The position numbers and the translations under genes were made by a program. The notes under the pieces are model-generated. The model was not told the origin of the DNA. It searched no databases and saw only the letters and a program-made list of their open reading frames with translations. Shown here one piece after another: positions 51,150-60,932 of a stretch of 64,000 nt of DNA (position 1 is the stretch's first letter; each line of letters opens with the position of its first letter). Location: the NCBI GenBank assembly GCA_035765415.1, contig DASTXR010000073.1, forward strand, positions 1 to 64,000, read 5' to 3'. This DNA comes from CADEED01 sp035765415 (lineage in GTDB: Bacteria > Pseudomonadota > Gammaproteobacteria > Steroidobacterales > Steroidobacteraceae).

Positions 51150-54100
51150 TCACGGAGCTGGTGTGAGCAGCAACGTTTCCGTTTCCGGCGTCGAGCCACC
51201 GCGATTGGTGGCGCCGAAGTCGGAGTTGGTCACGACCATGAGGCCGGCGTGCGGCGTCGTGCCTGCGAACAGGCCGAACTGCTGCACCGTCAGCACACCG
51301 GTCTGCTGGTGGGTGAGCACGTCACCCAGCGCAACCGGAGTCGTGCCGGCGAACTCTTCACCGCCGGGCGTGATCACGAACGGACCCATGACGTCCGACG
51401 ATCCACCGAAGTACCACGACGTCGCGAAGAACGCCGCCCCTACCGGCTGGCCGAGCGTGGCCAGGCTCAACCCCATGTCGCTGGCGCAGACGCGCAGGAT
51501 GGTGTTGCCGGTGTTGGTCGCGTGTTCCGCAAAGAAGCGCACGGTGGTCGACAGGATGGCACCGGTCGGCGAGAGGCGCAGAAGCGCCGTCACCTGCCGG
51601 CCATCGCTGAGCGCCGTGAGGCCGCCGAGGTCCTGGTTGAGGACTGCGTAGTCGAACGTGCCGTCATTGTTGACGTCGAGGTCGACTTCCAGCCAGGTGC
51701 CCACGGGCGAAGCCTTGCGCTCCCACGTGTTGATCGCGAACTCCCAGACGATGGCGTTGCCCGTGACACCGCAACTTGCGCCGGCGACGAGGAACGAGTT
51801 GACGCCCACCGCACGGAAGTCCGGATTCGGCAGACCTTCGCCGCGGCCGCCCGACGGACGGTCCGGGCTCGTGCCCAGCAGCGAGAAGTACTGCAGCTGC
51901 GCGTTGCCGATACCGAAGTTGGTGAGCTCGGCAGTCGCCTGGCCGGTGGCCTCGTCGAACACGAGGCCGCTTTGCGCGGCTTTGTTGACCACCACCTGCG
52001 AGGACTTGCGCGGCAGCACGTGCCAGGGGATCGACAGCCGATGGTCCTTGGCGACGAAGTTGACGTAGCCGTCATATTCGTTGGCCGTCAAAGGACCGAT
52101 CGCATTGCCCAGCGAACCCGAGTTCATCTGGTTGTTGCGCAGCTTGTCACCCTTGATGGTGAGCCACAGCGTCACGTCGGCAGAGCCGCCCGCCGGCACG
52201 TTCACCGTCGACGGATTCCAGCTCATCACCACCGCACCGGTGTCGACGTCGTCCTGGAAGCGCTGCGTCGGCGAGACGTTGTAGCGCTGCGCGCGACCCG
52301 ACTTGTTGACGATGCGCAACTTGCGCGTCTTGAGGACGCTGGGGTTGGCAACCTCCACCAGGCCGTAGCTCACGGCGCCATGGGCTTCCGAAGCTTCGTC
52401 ACCAGTGATGTCGAACACCACCGAGGGCGAGAGCAGTGCCCGATCGACTCGCACTTCACCACCGCCGATGCGCGTGATGGGCGCGAGCTGATCCGGGAAC
52501 ACGGAGCCGGCCATCGAGGGCTGGAACACGTCCTGACTCGCGGTGTTCACCAGCAGCTGCTTGATCTCGGGATTCGAGAGCGTCGGACGCGCGGCCTTGA
52601 GGATCGCCGCGGCGCCCGTGACCATGGGAGCGGCGCCCGAGGTGCCGCCGAATGCGGCCGTACCCGTGAAGCTGCCCGACATGGCCGACACCGACGCGCC
52701 CGGCGCGCCGATTTCCGGCTTGACGATGTTGTCGTCGAAGCGCGGACCGCGCGAGGAGGTCGAAGCCAGCGACCCGGCGAGCGACACGTTGCCACTCGGC
52801 GAGAAACGCACGACTGCGGTGTTGGTACGCAGAACGTTCGCATCCGCCTGGCTGATCATGTACCCCGGAATCGTCTGCACGCCGCCGCCGAAAGCACCGC
52901 CAAACGGCGCGTCCGGGGTGATGAGGCCGATGATGCCGAGTATTCCGCCCGCCGCCGCGATGTTGGCGATCTTGAGGCTGAACGAGCAGGTGCCACGATC
53001 CACCAGCACGATGCGACCGGCGAGCTCGCCGGCAGCGTACGGGTTGGTGCCGACGGCATCGGCGCAACCGATGCGCTTGCCGCCGGTGACCGGCGGATAG
53101 AACACCGGGCCTTCGATGGTGGTAGTTAGCGGCACCGACCACGGCTGGAACACCGCGCCGCGATCGCCGGTGACCGGCGCGAGCAGCGTCATGAGTTGCA
53201 GCGAGGCCGACGGCACCGCGGTCTGCGCGACGCTCAGCGCGGACGTGGCAGCAGCCGGCGAACCGGTGATGAACTGCTTGTCTGCGCTGTTGCCGGCGGA
53301 CGCCACCGTGAGCACGCCCGCGAGCGACGCGTTGTCCACCGCGGCCGACAGATCGTCATCGAACGGCTGGCCGTACGGCGAACCGAGCGACATGTTGATG
53401 ATGTCGACATGGTCGGCCAGGTCGCCGTCGCCGTTCGGATCGAGCGAGAAGTCGATGGACTGGAGCAACGCGATGCCACTGCACGAAGTCGCGGGCGCGG
53501 AGCACGCCTTGATCGCGTAGATGCTGACGCCCGGAGCCACGCCGCCGGTGCCGCCGATGATGTCGGCCACGTGCGTGCCGTGACCACCGAACGTGGTCGC
53601 GTCGGGAGCGCCGATCGGATCGTTGTCGGGCAGCAGGGCAGTGTTGGGCCAGCTTTCGCCGACGAAGTCGTAACCACCGACGACCTTGGCGCTGGGAAAC
53701 AGCCCGTCGTCCGCGGTGGTGCCCGGGTCATCGGCTACCAGGTAGCCAGTGCCCGCGGGAACCGTGGGGATGAACGGCGCAGCGGCCGGCAGCGGCGCCC
53801 AGGCGGCTTCGTACGCGGCTTGCGTGCCGGGTCCGCCGAGATTCGCATGCGTGTAGTCGACGCCGCTGTCGATGACGGCGACGCGAACACCCTGGCCCGT
53901 AGCGCCGAGTGCGTGCGCCGCGGTCGCGCCGATGTACGGCACGGTTTCGGAAAGATCGTGAGCGTAGTCGGACACACCGACCACGCGCGTGATCGCGGTG
54001 TCACGCGCGAGCTCGGCAAGATCGGCACCGTCGACGTTCATCACGATGGCGTTGAGTGCGAGCTGCACGCTCGAGACCACTTCGGCGCTCGGTGCGCGGG

Positions 54101-54419
54101 CGACCAGGCGGCTGATCAGCGCAGCCTGTTCCGCTTCGACCTGCGTGCGTGAAATCGTGCCATTCGATTCGGCGACGCTGGGCGTTCGCAGGCGGAGCAG
54201 CACGAGCTGCCTGCCGGAAACGTTCGCGAGGCTCGGATGCAGTACGAGACTTTCGTAACTGGCATCGACGATGGGCGATTGGAGAGAGATTGAGGAGAGA
54301 TGCGCGCTGTCATTCAGCGTCAACGCGCGCGGCCCAGCGGCCGCAAGCGTCGTCGCCGACAACAACGCGCTGCACACGGCCCACTTCAAGTGGCCGTGAC
54401 CAACACGTTTGCTCTTCAT
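51150..54419 (-). CDS. Subtilisin-like (S8) secreted serine protease with PA insert
   Basis: The protein has 1089 residues. A signal peptide (to about residue 28), an I9-like propeptide region (about 70-155) and the S8 catalytic domain follow in order. The triad is D184 in AVIDSGVDYTH, H280 in GGHGTHVADI and S594 in GGTSGAAPMV. A protease-associated domain is inserted at about 440-540. The remaining 430 residues are beta-rich, with Fn3-like parts, and no autotransporter or sorting tail is obvious. It is probably secreted, perhaps by type II secretion. I chose ATG 54419, preceded by GGGGA. Confidence 0.93.
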   Translation of the reverse strand: MKSKRVGHGHLKWAVCSALLSATTLAAAGPRALTLNDSAHLSSISLQSPIVDASYESLVLHPSLANVSGRQLVLLRLRTPSVAESNGTISRTQVEAEQAALISRLVARAPSAEVVSSVQLALNAIVMNVDGADLAELARDTAITRVVGVSDYAHDLSETVPYIGATAAHALGATGQGVRVAVIDSGVDYTHANLGGPGTQAAYEAAWAPLPAAAPFIPTVPAGTGYLVADDPGTTADDGLFPSAKVVGGYDFVGESWPNTALLPDNDPIGAPDATTFGGHGTHVADIIGGTGGVAPGVSIYAIKACSAPATSCSGIALLQSIDFSLDPNGDGDLADHVDIINMSLGSPYGQPFDDDLSAAVDNASLAGVLTVASAGNSADKQFITGSPAAATSALSVAQTAVPSASLQLMTLLAPVTGDRGAVFQPWSVPLTTTIEGPVFYPPVTGGKRIGCADAVGTNPYAAGELAGRIVLVDRGTCSFSLKIANIAAAGGILGIIGLITPDAPFGGAFGGGVQTIPGYMISQADANVLRTNTAVVRFSPSGNVSLAGSLASTSSRGPRFDDNIVKPEIGAPGASVSAMSGSFTGTAAFGGTSGAAPMVTGAAAILKAARPTLSNPEIKQLLVNTASQDVFQPSMAGSVFPDQLAPITRIGGGEVRVDRALLSPSVVFDITGDEASEAHGAVSYGLVEVANPSVLKTRKLRIVNKSGRAQRYNVSPTQRFQDDVDTGAVVMSWNPSTVNVPAGGSADVTLWLTIKGDKLRNNQMNSGSLGNAIGPLTANEYDGYVNFVAKDHRLSIPWHVLPRKSSQVVVNKAAQSGLVFDEATGQATAELTNFGIGNAQLQYFSLLGTSPDRPSGGRGEGLPNPDFRAVGVNSFLVAGASCGVTGNAIVWEFAINTWERKASPVGTWLEVDLDVNNDGTFDYAVLNQDLGGLTALSDGRQVTALLRLSPTGAILSTTVRFFAEHATNTGNTILRVCASDMGLSLATLGQPVGAAFFATSWYFGGSSDVMGPFVITPGGEEFAGTTPVALGDVLTHQQTGVLTVQQFGLFAGTTPHAGLMVVTNSDFGATNRGGSTPETETLLLTPAP

Positions 54420-54607
54420 GTGAATAATCCCCTGAGAGAACCTGTTATTCCGGACACACGCCGAGCCCAAGTCTTTAACGACAAGGGCCTCGGGAGCGCG
54501 GCATGTTCTTCTTTGATGCCGAGAGCAGTGCGTTCCTTCTTTCCCAAAAGGTCGCGCACCGTGTTATCCAGGACCCGCTGGCGACGCTACTCCGCGTGCT
54601 GACTTAA

Positions 54608-54635
54608 TTCAATTGTGCGTAGGCACGAAATTGAA
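54608..54635. repeat. Inverted repeat downstream of topA
   Basis: TTCAATT and AATTGAA are perfect 7-bp arms that enclose GTGC-GTAG-GCAC, giving a continuous hairpin with two unpaired bases. It lies in the 226-base gap between topA and the subtilase gene. No T-tract follows, so termination is only a possibility. I see no small gene in this gap. Confidence 0.6.
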
Positions 54636-54645
54636 CATAAGCCCC

Positions 54646-57258
54646 TCAGGTCCTGCTCTCTTTTTTCTTGGCCTTCGATGAAGTTTTCTTGGGGACCGCG
54701 GTAGCGCGTTTCACATTCGCGCGCGCCGCGCTTTTCTTTTTCGCAGGTGTCGATTTTCTTTCCGCTTTCACGGCAGTGGTGTCGGCGCCGTCCGACTTTT
54801 GTGCATCTTTCGCTGCGGACTTTCTCTTAGGCTTGGAAACCGCCGCGGCTTCTGTGGTTGCCGGTGCCGCGTCTTTCGCTGCCGCCTTGTCTTTTGCGGT
54901 CGAGTTTGCGGTCTTCTTGCGGCCGAAGCGACTGCCGCGCGGTGGTGCAACGGCCAGCAGCTCGCGACACACCTCGAGCGTGATCGCCTTCGGGTCCGTG
55001 TCCTTGGGAATGCGCGCATTGCGCTTGCCGTCGGTGATGTACGGGCCGTAACGGCCGTTCAACACCTGGATGTTGTCGACGGCGAAGTCCTGGATGATGC
55101 GGTTGGCATCGGCTTCCTTCTTGAGCCGGATGACTTCGAGCGCGCGGTCGAGCTCGACCGTGTACGGATCGTCGGGCACCTTCAGCGAAACGTATTTGGC
55201 GCCGTACTTGATGTACGGCCCGAAGCGTCCGATGTTCGCCTGCACCGGCTCGCCTTCGGCGGTCTGACCGAGATTGCGCGGTAGTTTGAAGAGCTCGAGC
55301 GCCTCGGGCAGCTTGATGAGATCCATCTTCTGGCCGGGACGCAGCCCCGCGAACTTGGGTTTTTCTTCGTCGTCCTTGGTGCCGACCTGCACGAACGGGC
55401 CGTAGCGACCCATGCGGACCGTGACCGGCTTGCCGCTTTCGGGATGTTTGCCGAGCTCACGCGCCTGCGCGACTTCTTCGCGCGAGACGTTTTTCTCGAT
55501 GTGCTCGACCTGCGTGATGAACGGTTTCCAGAATTTCTTGAGCGGCTCGGTCCAGTCTTCTTCGCCGCGCGACACCGCGTCGAGCTCGTCTTCGAGCGAG
55601 GCGGTGTAGCCGTATTCCACGTACTTGTGGAAATGCTTGGACAGGAAACTGCCGACGATCTTGCCGATGTCCGTCGGGATGAACCTGCGGTTGTCCATGT
55701 CGACGTATTCGCGATCCTTGAGCGTCGAAATGATGGTGGCGTATGTCGAGGGACGGCCGATGCCGTGTTCTTCGAGGGCCTTCACCAGCGACGCTTCGGA
55801 ATAACGCGGCGGCGGCTCGGTGAAGTGCTGGTCGCCATGCACATTAAGAAGAGTGACCACGTCGCCGTCTTTCATAGCCGGCAGGATGCGGTCGTTCTCG
55901 TTCTCGGGTTTGCCGTCGTCCACGTCTTCCTGGTACACGGCCATGTAGCCGGGTTTCACGAGCGTGGAGCCGTTGGCGCGCAATACGTGGCGCCCAGCCG
56001 TTTCACTGGCGCCATTGCCGGCCTCGGCTTGCTTGCTGGGCACCATGTCGACCGCGACGGTGTCGAACAACGCGTGCGCCATCTGCGAGGCGACGGCGCG
56101 CTTCCAGATGAGCGCGTACAGCTTGTATTGGTCCGGATCGACCTTGCCTTCGAGTTTCGAAGGCAACACGGCGGCGGAAGTGGGACGAATGGCTTCGTGT
56201 GCTTCCTGGGCGTTACGCGACTTCGTCTTGTAGACGCGCGGCTCTTCAGCCACCGCCTCCTTGCCGTATTCCTGCGCAATGACTTCGCGCATCTCGCGCA
56301 CGGCATCGACGGCCAGGCTCAGCGAGTCGGTGCGCATGTAGGTGATGAGGCCGATGGCGCCTTCGCCGAAGTCCACGCCTTCATAAAGCTGCTGGGCCAG
56401 CCGCATGGTGCGCTGGGCGGAATAACCGAGCTTGCGCGCGGCTTCCTGCTGCAACGTGGACGTGGTGAACGGCGGCGAAGGATTGCGGCGGCGCTGCTTG
56501 CGGTCGATGGACATGACGTGCAGGAAACCCTGCGCGGCATCGTTGATCGACTTTTCGACGCCGCGCGCGGCGTCTTCGTTGGTGAAGCTGAACTGCTCCA
56601 CCTTCTGGCCATCGAACTCCACCAGCTTCAGCGGGAAGTTCTGCGCGCTGTGTTCGCCTTCGGCTTCGAGCGTCCAGTATTCCTGCGGCTTGAAGATGCT
56701 GATCTCGTGCTCACGCTCGCAGATCATGCGCAACGCGGGACTCTGCACGCGACCGGCGGACAGGCCGCGCCGCACTTTTTTCCACAGCAGCGGCGAGAGG
56801 TTGAAACCGACGAGGTAGTCGAGCGCGCGGCGCGCCTGCTGCGCATTCACGAGATCGAGTGAAAGGTCGCGCGGCTCGGCGACGGCGCGCTGCACTTCAC
56901 CCTTGGTGATTTCGTAGAACACGACGCGTTTGACTTCCTTGCCCTTGAGATCGCCGCGCTCTTCGAGCAGCTCACGCAAGTGCCAGGAAATGGCTTCGCC
57001 TTCGCGGTCCGGGTCGGTCGCCAGGTAGAGGTTCTTGGATTTCTTCAACGCGCGCGCGATGGCGTCGACGTGTTTTTCGTTTCGCTCGATGGAGCGATAA
57101 CTCATCTTGAAATGCTTGTCGGGATCGACGGCGCCTTCCTTCGGGATGAGGTCGCGTACGTGCCCATAGCTGGCCAGCACCTCGAAATCCTTGCCGAGGT
57201 ACTTCTTGATGGTTTTTGCTTTCGCCGGTGATTCGACGATTACTAGGTTGTCTGCCAT
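54646..57258 (-). CDS. topA: DNA topoisomerase I
   Basis: This 870-residue type IA topoisomerase relaxes negative supercoils. It has the Toprim start NLVIVESPAKAKTIKKYLG, DPDREGEAISWH, and the active-site region with GLITYMRTDS, whose tyrosine is catalytic. The C-terminal part has GRYGPF/GRFGPYI repeats (Topo_C_Rpt) rather than the zinc ribbons of E. coli TopA. The last 100 residues are almost entirely Lys, Ala and Ser, like histone H1 tails. I chose ATG 57258 (MADNLVIVES), sharing a base with the smg stop codon. The upstream extension overlaps smg. Confidence 0.95.
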   Translation of the reverse strand: MADNLVIVESPAKAKTIKKYLGKDFEVLASYGHVRDLIPKEGAVDPDKHFKMSYRSIERNEKHVDAIARALKKSKNLYLATDPDREGEAISWHLRELLEERGDLKGKEVKRVVFYEITKGEVQRAVAEPRDLSLDLVNAQQARRALDYLVGFNLSPLLWKKVRRGLSAGRVQSPALRMICEREHEISIFKPQEYWTLEAEGEHSAQNFPLKLVEFDGQKVEQFSFTNEDAARGVEKSINDAAQGFLHVMSIDRKQRRRNPSPPFTTSTLQQEAARKLGYSAQRTMRLAQQLYEGVDFGEGAIGLITYMRTDSLSLAVDAVREMREVIAQEYGKEAVAEEPRVYKTKSRNAQEAHEAIRPTSAAVLPSKLEGKVDPDQYKLYALIWKRAVASQMAHALFDTVAVDMVPSKQAEAGNGASETAGRHVLRANGSTLVKPGYMAVYQEDVDDGKPENENDRILPAMKDGDVVTLLNVHGDQHFTEPPPRYSEASLVKALEEHGIGRPSTYATIISTLKDREYVDMDNRRFIPTDIGKIVGSFLSKHFHKYVEYGYTASLEDELDAVSRGEEDWTEPLKKFWKPFITQVEHIEKNVSREEVAQARELGKHPESGKPVTVRMGRYGPFVQVGTKDDEEKPKFAGLRPGQKMDLIKLPEALELFKLPRNLGQTAEGEPVQANIGRFGPYIKYGAKYVSLKVPDDPYTVELDRALEVIRLKKEADANRIIQDFAVDNIQVLNGRYGPYITDGKRNARIPKDTDPKAITLEVCRELLAVAPPRGSRFGRKKTANSTAKDKAAAKDAAPATTEAAAVSKPKRKSAAKDAQKSDGADTTAVKAERKSTPAKKKSAARANVKRATAVPKKTSSKAKKKESRT

Positions 57259-57761
57259 CAGTTCGGCAACGAGTCGGTTTCGTCGAACAGCAGATCTTCC
57301 ATGCGCGCGCAGGCCTGTTCCTGGCCGGGCTGGCTGGACAGCACCATGAGCACCAGCCACTTGAGCCGGTCGATGTCCACGTCGTCGCCGTCGAGCGCGA
57401 CGAGGCGGTCGATGACGATTTCGCGCTGCAGCGGCGAGAGGATGCCTTCCTGTTCCAGCTGCAGCAGGTAACCGCGGCACCCGGTGGAGATGCGCTCGAG
57501 CTCATCGGCGGAAAAGACGCGCAGCGAAGGCTGGGTCGAATCGATGTCGGGGCGCGAGCGCTCACCGGCAAGGTCCGCCAGCCAGTCGAGCGCGCGCTCG
57601 ACGTTGTGACGGCCGAATCCGGCGCGCTCGAGATCGGCGGCGAGGGTTTCGCGCTCGGGCACTTCCGGGGCTTCAGCCAGCATGTACTGGTCGAACACGT
57701 ATATAAGAATGTCTAAAACACTTCCGGTCATGCTGTCGCCGGTTGTCGTCGTTGGCTTCAT
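57258..57761 (-). CDS. smg: Smg family (DUF494) protein
   Basis: This 167-residue protein has the Smg start SVLDILIYVFDQYM at residue 14 and the acidic FSADELERISTGCRGYLLQLEQEGIL segment. Smg genes sit next to dprA and topA in many Gammaproteobacteria; the function remains unknown. The ATG at 57761 overlaps the dprA stop codon (ATGA), supporting that start, though ATG 57731 (MTGSVLDIL) is closer to the E. coli length. It is in a coupled dprA-smg-topA unit. Confidence 0.92.
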   Translation of the reverse strand: MKPTTTTGDSMTGSVLDILIYVFDQYMLAEAPEVPERETLAADLERAGFGRHNVERALDWLADLAGERSRPDIDSTQPSLRVFSADELERISTGCRGYLLQLEQEGILSPLQREIVIDRLVALDGDDVDIDRLKWLVLMVLSSQPGQEQACARMEDLLFDETDSLPN

Positions 57762-58864
57762 TGTCCCGCCATGCGGCTGTAACGGCCGCCGGGGTGCGGC
57801 GCCACGTGCCCGTCGAGCTCCAGAATCAGCAGCATCGAAGCGATCGATTCGCTGTTCATACCCGTGCGTTCGATCAAGCTATCGACGCTTGCTGGCTCGA
57901 AGGCGAGCGCATCTAACAGGATTTTGTATTCCTTGTCCAACGCGGGCGGCGCCCCGCCATGGAGGAGGGGTTCTCCCGGCGAGGCCGCAACTAGTTGGGC
58001 TGAAAGGGAAATCTTGAGCTCGCACAGAACGTCTTCGGGGCGCTCGACGAGCTTGGCGCCTTGCCGGATGAGCTCGTGGCAACCCCGGGCGAGCGGATTG
58101 TGGATGGAACCGGGGATGGCAAAGACCTCCCGACCCGCTACGCCGGCCAGGCGCGCGGTGATCAGCGACCCGGATTTCTGCGCCGCTTCGACCACCAGCG
58201 TGCCGAGACTCAGGCCCGCGATGATGCGATTGCGCTGCGGAAAGCAGGCCGGCAACGGTATTGAGCCCGGCGGGAATTCCGAGACCAGCGCGCCGCTGGC
58301 CGCAATGCGCGCCGCCAGCGCTTCGTGATTGCGCGGGTAGATCCGGTCGAGCCCGCAGCCCAGAACCGCGATGGTGGGACCGTCCCCTGCCAGCGCGCCC
58401 TCGTGACAGGCGGCGTCGATGCCCAGCGCAAGACCACTGGTGATGGTGAGGCCGGCGCGCGCAAAGAACGAAGCGAACGCGCGCGCCGTGGCGCGACCGC
58501 CGGCCGAGGGGTTGCGGCTGCCCACCATGGCGAGCTGCGGCTCGCTCAGGACCTGCGGATTGCCGCGCACGTAGAGCACGGCCGGCGCATCCGGCGACTC
58601 GCGCAGCAGCGCGGGATATTCCGCCGATGTGGCCGGCAACAGCGCGACGCCAGCCTCTTCGAGCCAGCGAAGATCGGAGTCGACGAGCGCTTCGTCGGGC
58701 CTGGCCAGCCAGGCGGCGGTGCGGGTAGTTAGCCCGAGGCGCTCGAGATCGCCGGGGCTTCGCCACTCGAGCGCGTGAACCTGCGCGAGCTGGGCCGCGT
58801 TCAACGACGGCGCGCGCGCCGCGATGGCCAGCCGCCGGCGCATGGATGCTGTGGCTGCGTTCAT
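57758..58864 (-). CDS. dprA: DNA-processing protein DprA
   Basis: This 368-residue protein has the Rossmann-like DprA core, with AMVGSRNPSAGGRATA, TSGLALGIDAACHEGAL, TIAVLGCGLDRIYPRNH and FPQRNRIIAGLS. A C-terminal winged-helix domain (DprA_WH) occupies about 300-368. DprA loads RecA on incoming single strands during transformation. I chose ATG 58864; GTG 58867 is adjacent. A terminator-like hairpin lies only 11 bases upstream, so expression may depend on read-through from the LysM gene or an internal promoter. Confidence 0.95.
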   Translation of the reverse strand: MNAATASMRRRLAIAARAPSLNAAQLAQVHALEWRSPGDLERLGLTTRTAAWLARPDEALVDSDLRWLEEAGVALLPATSAEYPALLRESPDAPAVLYVRGNPQVLSEPQLAMVGSRNPSAGGRATARAFASFFARAGLTITSGLALGIDAACHEGALAGDGPTIAVLGCGLDRIYPRNHEALAARIAASGALVSEFPPGSIPLPACFPQRNRIIAGLSLGTLVVEAAQKSGSLITARLAGVAGREVFAIPGSIHNPLARGCHELIRQGAKLVERPEDVLCELKISLSAQLVAASPGEPLLHGGAPPALDKEYKILLDALAFEPASVDSLIERTGMNSESIASMLLILELDGHVAPHPGGRYSRMAGQ

Positions 58865-58874
58865 CACGGCAGCC

Positions 58875-58907
58875 TAAAACGAAAGGGCCAGCGCGATGGC
58901 TGGCCCT
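58875..58907 (-). terminator. Terminator or attenuator between the LysM gene and dprA
   Basis: On the minus strand GGGCCAGC-CATCGC-GCTGGCCC forms a perfect 8-bp stem followed by TTTCGTTTTA. It follows the LysM stop codon by 27 bases and ends 11 bases before the dprA ATG, so it also lies in the dprA leader. Confidence 0.75.
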
Positions 58908-58933
58908 AACTCGTCTGAATGAAGAGAAATGCG

Positions 58934-60172
58934 TTACGGGTTGTAGACCCGGTCCGCAACACGCATCGGCGCCCGTGCACCGATGACCAGGCCGTAGCTG
59001 ATCTGATCGTAGACCTTGAACACGATGAGCGAGCCGGCGCGCTCGTAGGGCAGGCGGACTTCTTTCGCGAACGCCTTCTTCTTCCACGGGTAGGCGCCCA
59101 TTCGGTCCGCGACCAGCGCACCTTGCTGGTCGACAGCGAGCACCGCGCCCTGCGCGAGGCCGTCACTCGCACCGCGATTCAACACCACCACCTGGTAAGG
59201 ACCGACCTGCGTGGCGTTGTCCGCCACGGCGATGATCTGGCCGTCGATGGGGGTGGTCGGCGCATGCGGCTGGAAATTGAGGGATCGTTCGCCCTCTTCG
59301 ATGATCAGCCGATCGCCTTCGAGCGCCTCACGTGCGCCGTCGGTGAGCTTGGTCTTGGAGACTTCGGCCGGCACTTCCACGACCGCGGTGGCGACGTAGT
59401 AGGCCTGGTAGCCGAGGATTTCCCGGGAGTCGATGTCATGAATCGGGTCGCCGACGTGCATGACGAGGAATCGCTGGTCCACCGGCGCGTTCAGGTTCTG
59501 CACATACGCGTCGTGTCCGGTGCCGCCGATCATGTGATCGTCGCGGAACGCGAGGATATGCGGAGCCGCGAGCGCCTGCTCCTTGGTGAGAACGCTGGGC
59601 CGGCTGAGAAACGCGGCGATCGCCGCGAACGGAATCGTGTCGACCGGGCCGTCGAGCGCTTCACTGCGCAGGCGCGGCTGCAGGCGCGCGCCGCTGTACT
59701 GCGAAATGCTGACGCTCGCATCGCCGTTGGCGCCATAAGCCAGCGACAACACGTCACCCGGATAGATGAGATGGGGGTTTTCGACCTGGGGATTGATCTG
59801 CCAGATCTCGGGCCAGAACCAGGGATCCTTGAGGAATACCGCGGCGATGTCCCACAACGTGTCGCCACGCTTCACGGTGTAGTTCATGGGCGCATCGGGA
59901 CGGATGAGCTGTGCGGTGGGCACAGAACTTTCCGCGGCCGGCGCTTCGTTCAGGGCTGCGATTGCCGCTTCGGTCGCGGTCAGGTCGTCGGCCACCGCCT
60001 CGGGCGCTTCGGCGACCGGCGGCGGCGTGGAAATGGGCTGGGCCACCGGCGGCGGCGCGGATTGGCATCCGGCAGCGATCACCGAGGCAGCGATAAAGGC
60101 CGAAAGGGCAATGACCCGCGGGTTCAGAATTGCGAGCACGCGCGGCTCCCTAAGTTGTTGATTAAGAGACAT
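58934..60172 (-). CDS. LysM domain lipoprotein
   Basis: This 412-residue protein has a lipoprotein signal with lipobox IAAGC (C36), then a Pro/Ala-rich spacer. A LysM domain lies at about 96-144 (YTVKRGDTLWDIAAVFLKDPW to HLIYPGDVLSL). The remaining 260 residues have no recognised catalytic motif. LysM binds peptidoglycan. Genes of this kind are often found beside dprA and def in Gammaproteobacteria. It is divergent from def across 184 bp that must contain both promoters. Confidence 0.93.
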   Translation of the reverse strand: MSLNQQLREPRVLAILNPRVIALSAFIAASVIAAGCQSAPPPVAQPISTPPPVAEAPEAVADDLTATEAAIAALNEAPAAESSVPTAQLIRPDAPMNYTVKRGDTLWDIAAVFLKDPWFWPEIWQINPQVENPHLIYPGDVLSLAYGANGDASVSISQYSGARLQPRLRSEALDGPVDTIPFAAIAAFLSRPSVLTKEQALAAPHILAFRDDHMIGGTGHDAYVQNLNAPVDQRFLVMHVGDPIHDIDSREILGYQAYYVATAVVEVPAEVSKTKLTDGAREALEGDRLIIEEGERSLNFQPHAPTTPIDGQIIAVADNATQVGPYQVVVLNRGASDGLAQGAVLAVDQQGALVADRMGAYPWKKKAFAKEVRLPYERAGSLIVFKVYDQISYGLVIGARAPMRVADRVYNP

Positions 60173-60215
60173 CCTCCACTCCTCAATCCCGGGTGGGGCA
60201 AGCGGACCCCACTGT

Positions 60216-60221
60216 TATAAT
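60216..60221 (+). promoter_or_regulatory. Candidate -10 element for the def operon
   Basis: TATAAT at 60216-60221 is a perfect -10 hexamer in the divergent LysM/def gap, 136 bases upstream of the def ATG. No good -35 is seen at the right distance. The sequence also reads as TTATAA on the minus strand, so it might serve the LysM gene. The rest of the gap shows no small gene. Confidence 0.4.
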
Positions 60222-60356
60222 CCGCCGCAGCACGAGGGCCTACGATCTATTGTCAAGTTTGTGCGCTGGATCACGGGATCACTCCCGTCCCCGAGCTTCG
60301 CAATCCTTGCCCACGGTCGAATCGCCCAAACATTAGCAGCAATCGAGCGGAACATC

Positions 60357-60896
60357 ATGGCGCGCCTGAATATTCTTGAGTACCCGGACCCCCGTCTTCG
60401 CACCAAGGCCAAACCGGTCGAGGTGTTCGACGCCGCGCTCGCCCGCCTCGCGCAGGACATGCTCGAAACCATGTACGAAGCGCCGGGCGTGGGCCTGGCG
60501 GCCACCCAGGTGGACGTTCATAAGCGATTGATCGTCATGGATGTTTCCGAAGGAAAGCAGAAGCCCCAGGTGTTCTGCAATCCGGAAATCCTCACGCGCG
60601 AAGGGGTGGGGATCACCGAGGAAGGCTGCCTGTCGGTGCCAGGCATCTTCGATGAGGTAAAACGCGCCGCCGCCATCCGCGCGCGGGCCCAGGACGTGAC
60701 TGGCAAGTTCTTCGAGGTCGATCTCGATGGCCTCGCGGCCGTGTGCCTTCAGCACGAGATGGATCACCTCGAGGGAAAACTCTTCGTCGACTATCTGTCC
60801 GACCTCAAGCGCGAGCGCATTCGCAAGAAGCTGGACAAGGATCGCAAGGAACGCGCCGGCAAGGCTCGCGAATCCGCTTCCGCGCGCGCCTACTGA
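60357..60896 (+). CDS. def: Peptide deformylase
   Basis: This 179-residue metalloenzyme removes the formyl group from nascent proteins. The three motifs are GVGLAATQ (44-51), EGCLS (89-93) and HEMDH (133-137). I chose ATG 60357 (MARLNILEYPDPRL), the normal start; an in-frame upstream extension lacks conservation. The C-terminal tail is rich in Lys, Arg and Glu. It lies 36 bases upstream of fmt, so deformylation and formylation genes are expressed together. Confidence 0.96.
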   Translation: MARLNILEYPDPRLRTKAKPVEVFDAALARLAQDMLETMYEAPGVGLAATQVDVHKRLIVMDVSEGKQKPQVFCNPEILTREGVGITEEGCLSVPGIFDEVKRAAAIRARAQDVTGKFFEVDLDGLAAVCLQHEMDHLEGKLFVDYLSDLKRERIRKKLDKDRKERAGKARESASARAY

Positions 60897-60932
60897 TCCG
60901 CGACGCCGCAACCCAAGCCTTCGGGCGCCCCC

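Noticed and set aside
51249..53129. Long plus-strand open frame inside the subtilase gene
   Set aside because: The subtilase triad and PA domain lie on the minus strand here, and the plus frame is Arg/His-rich without motifs.
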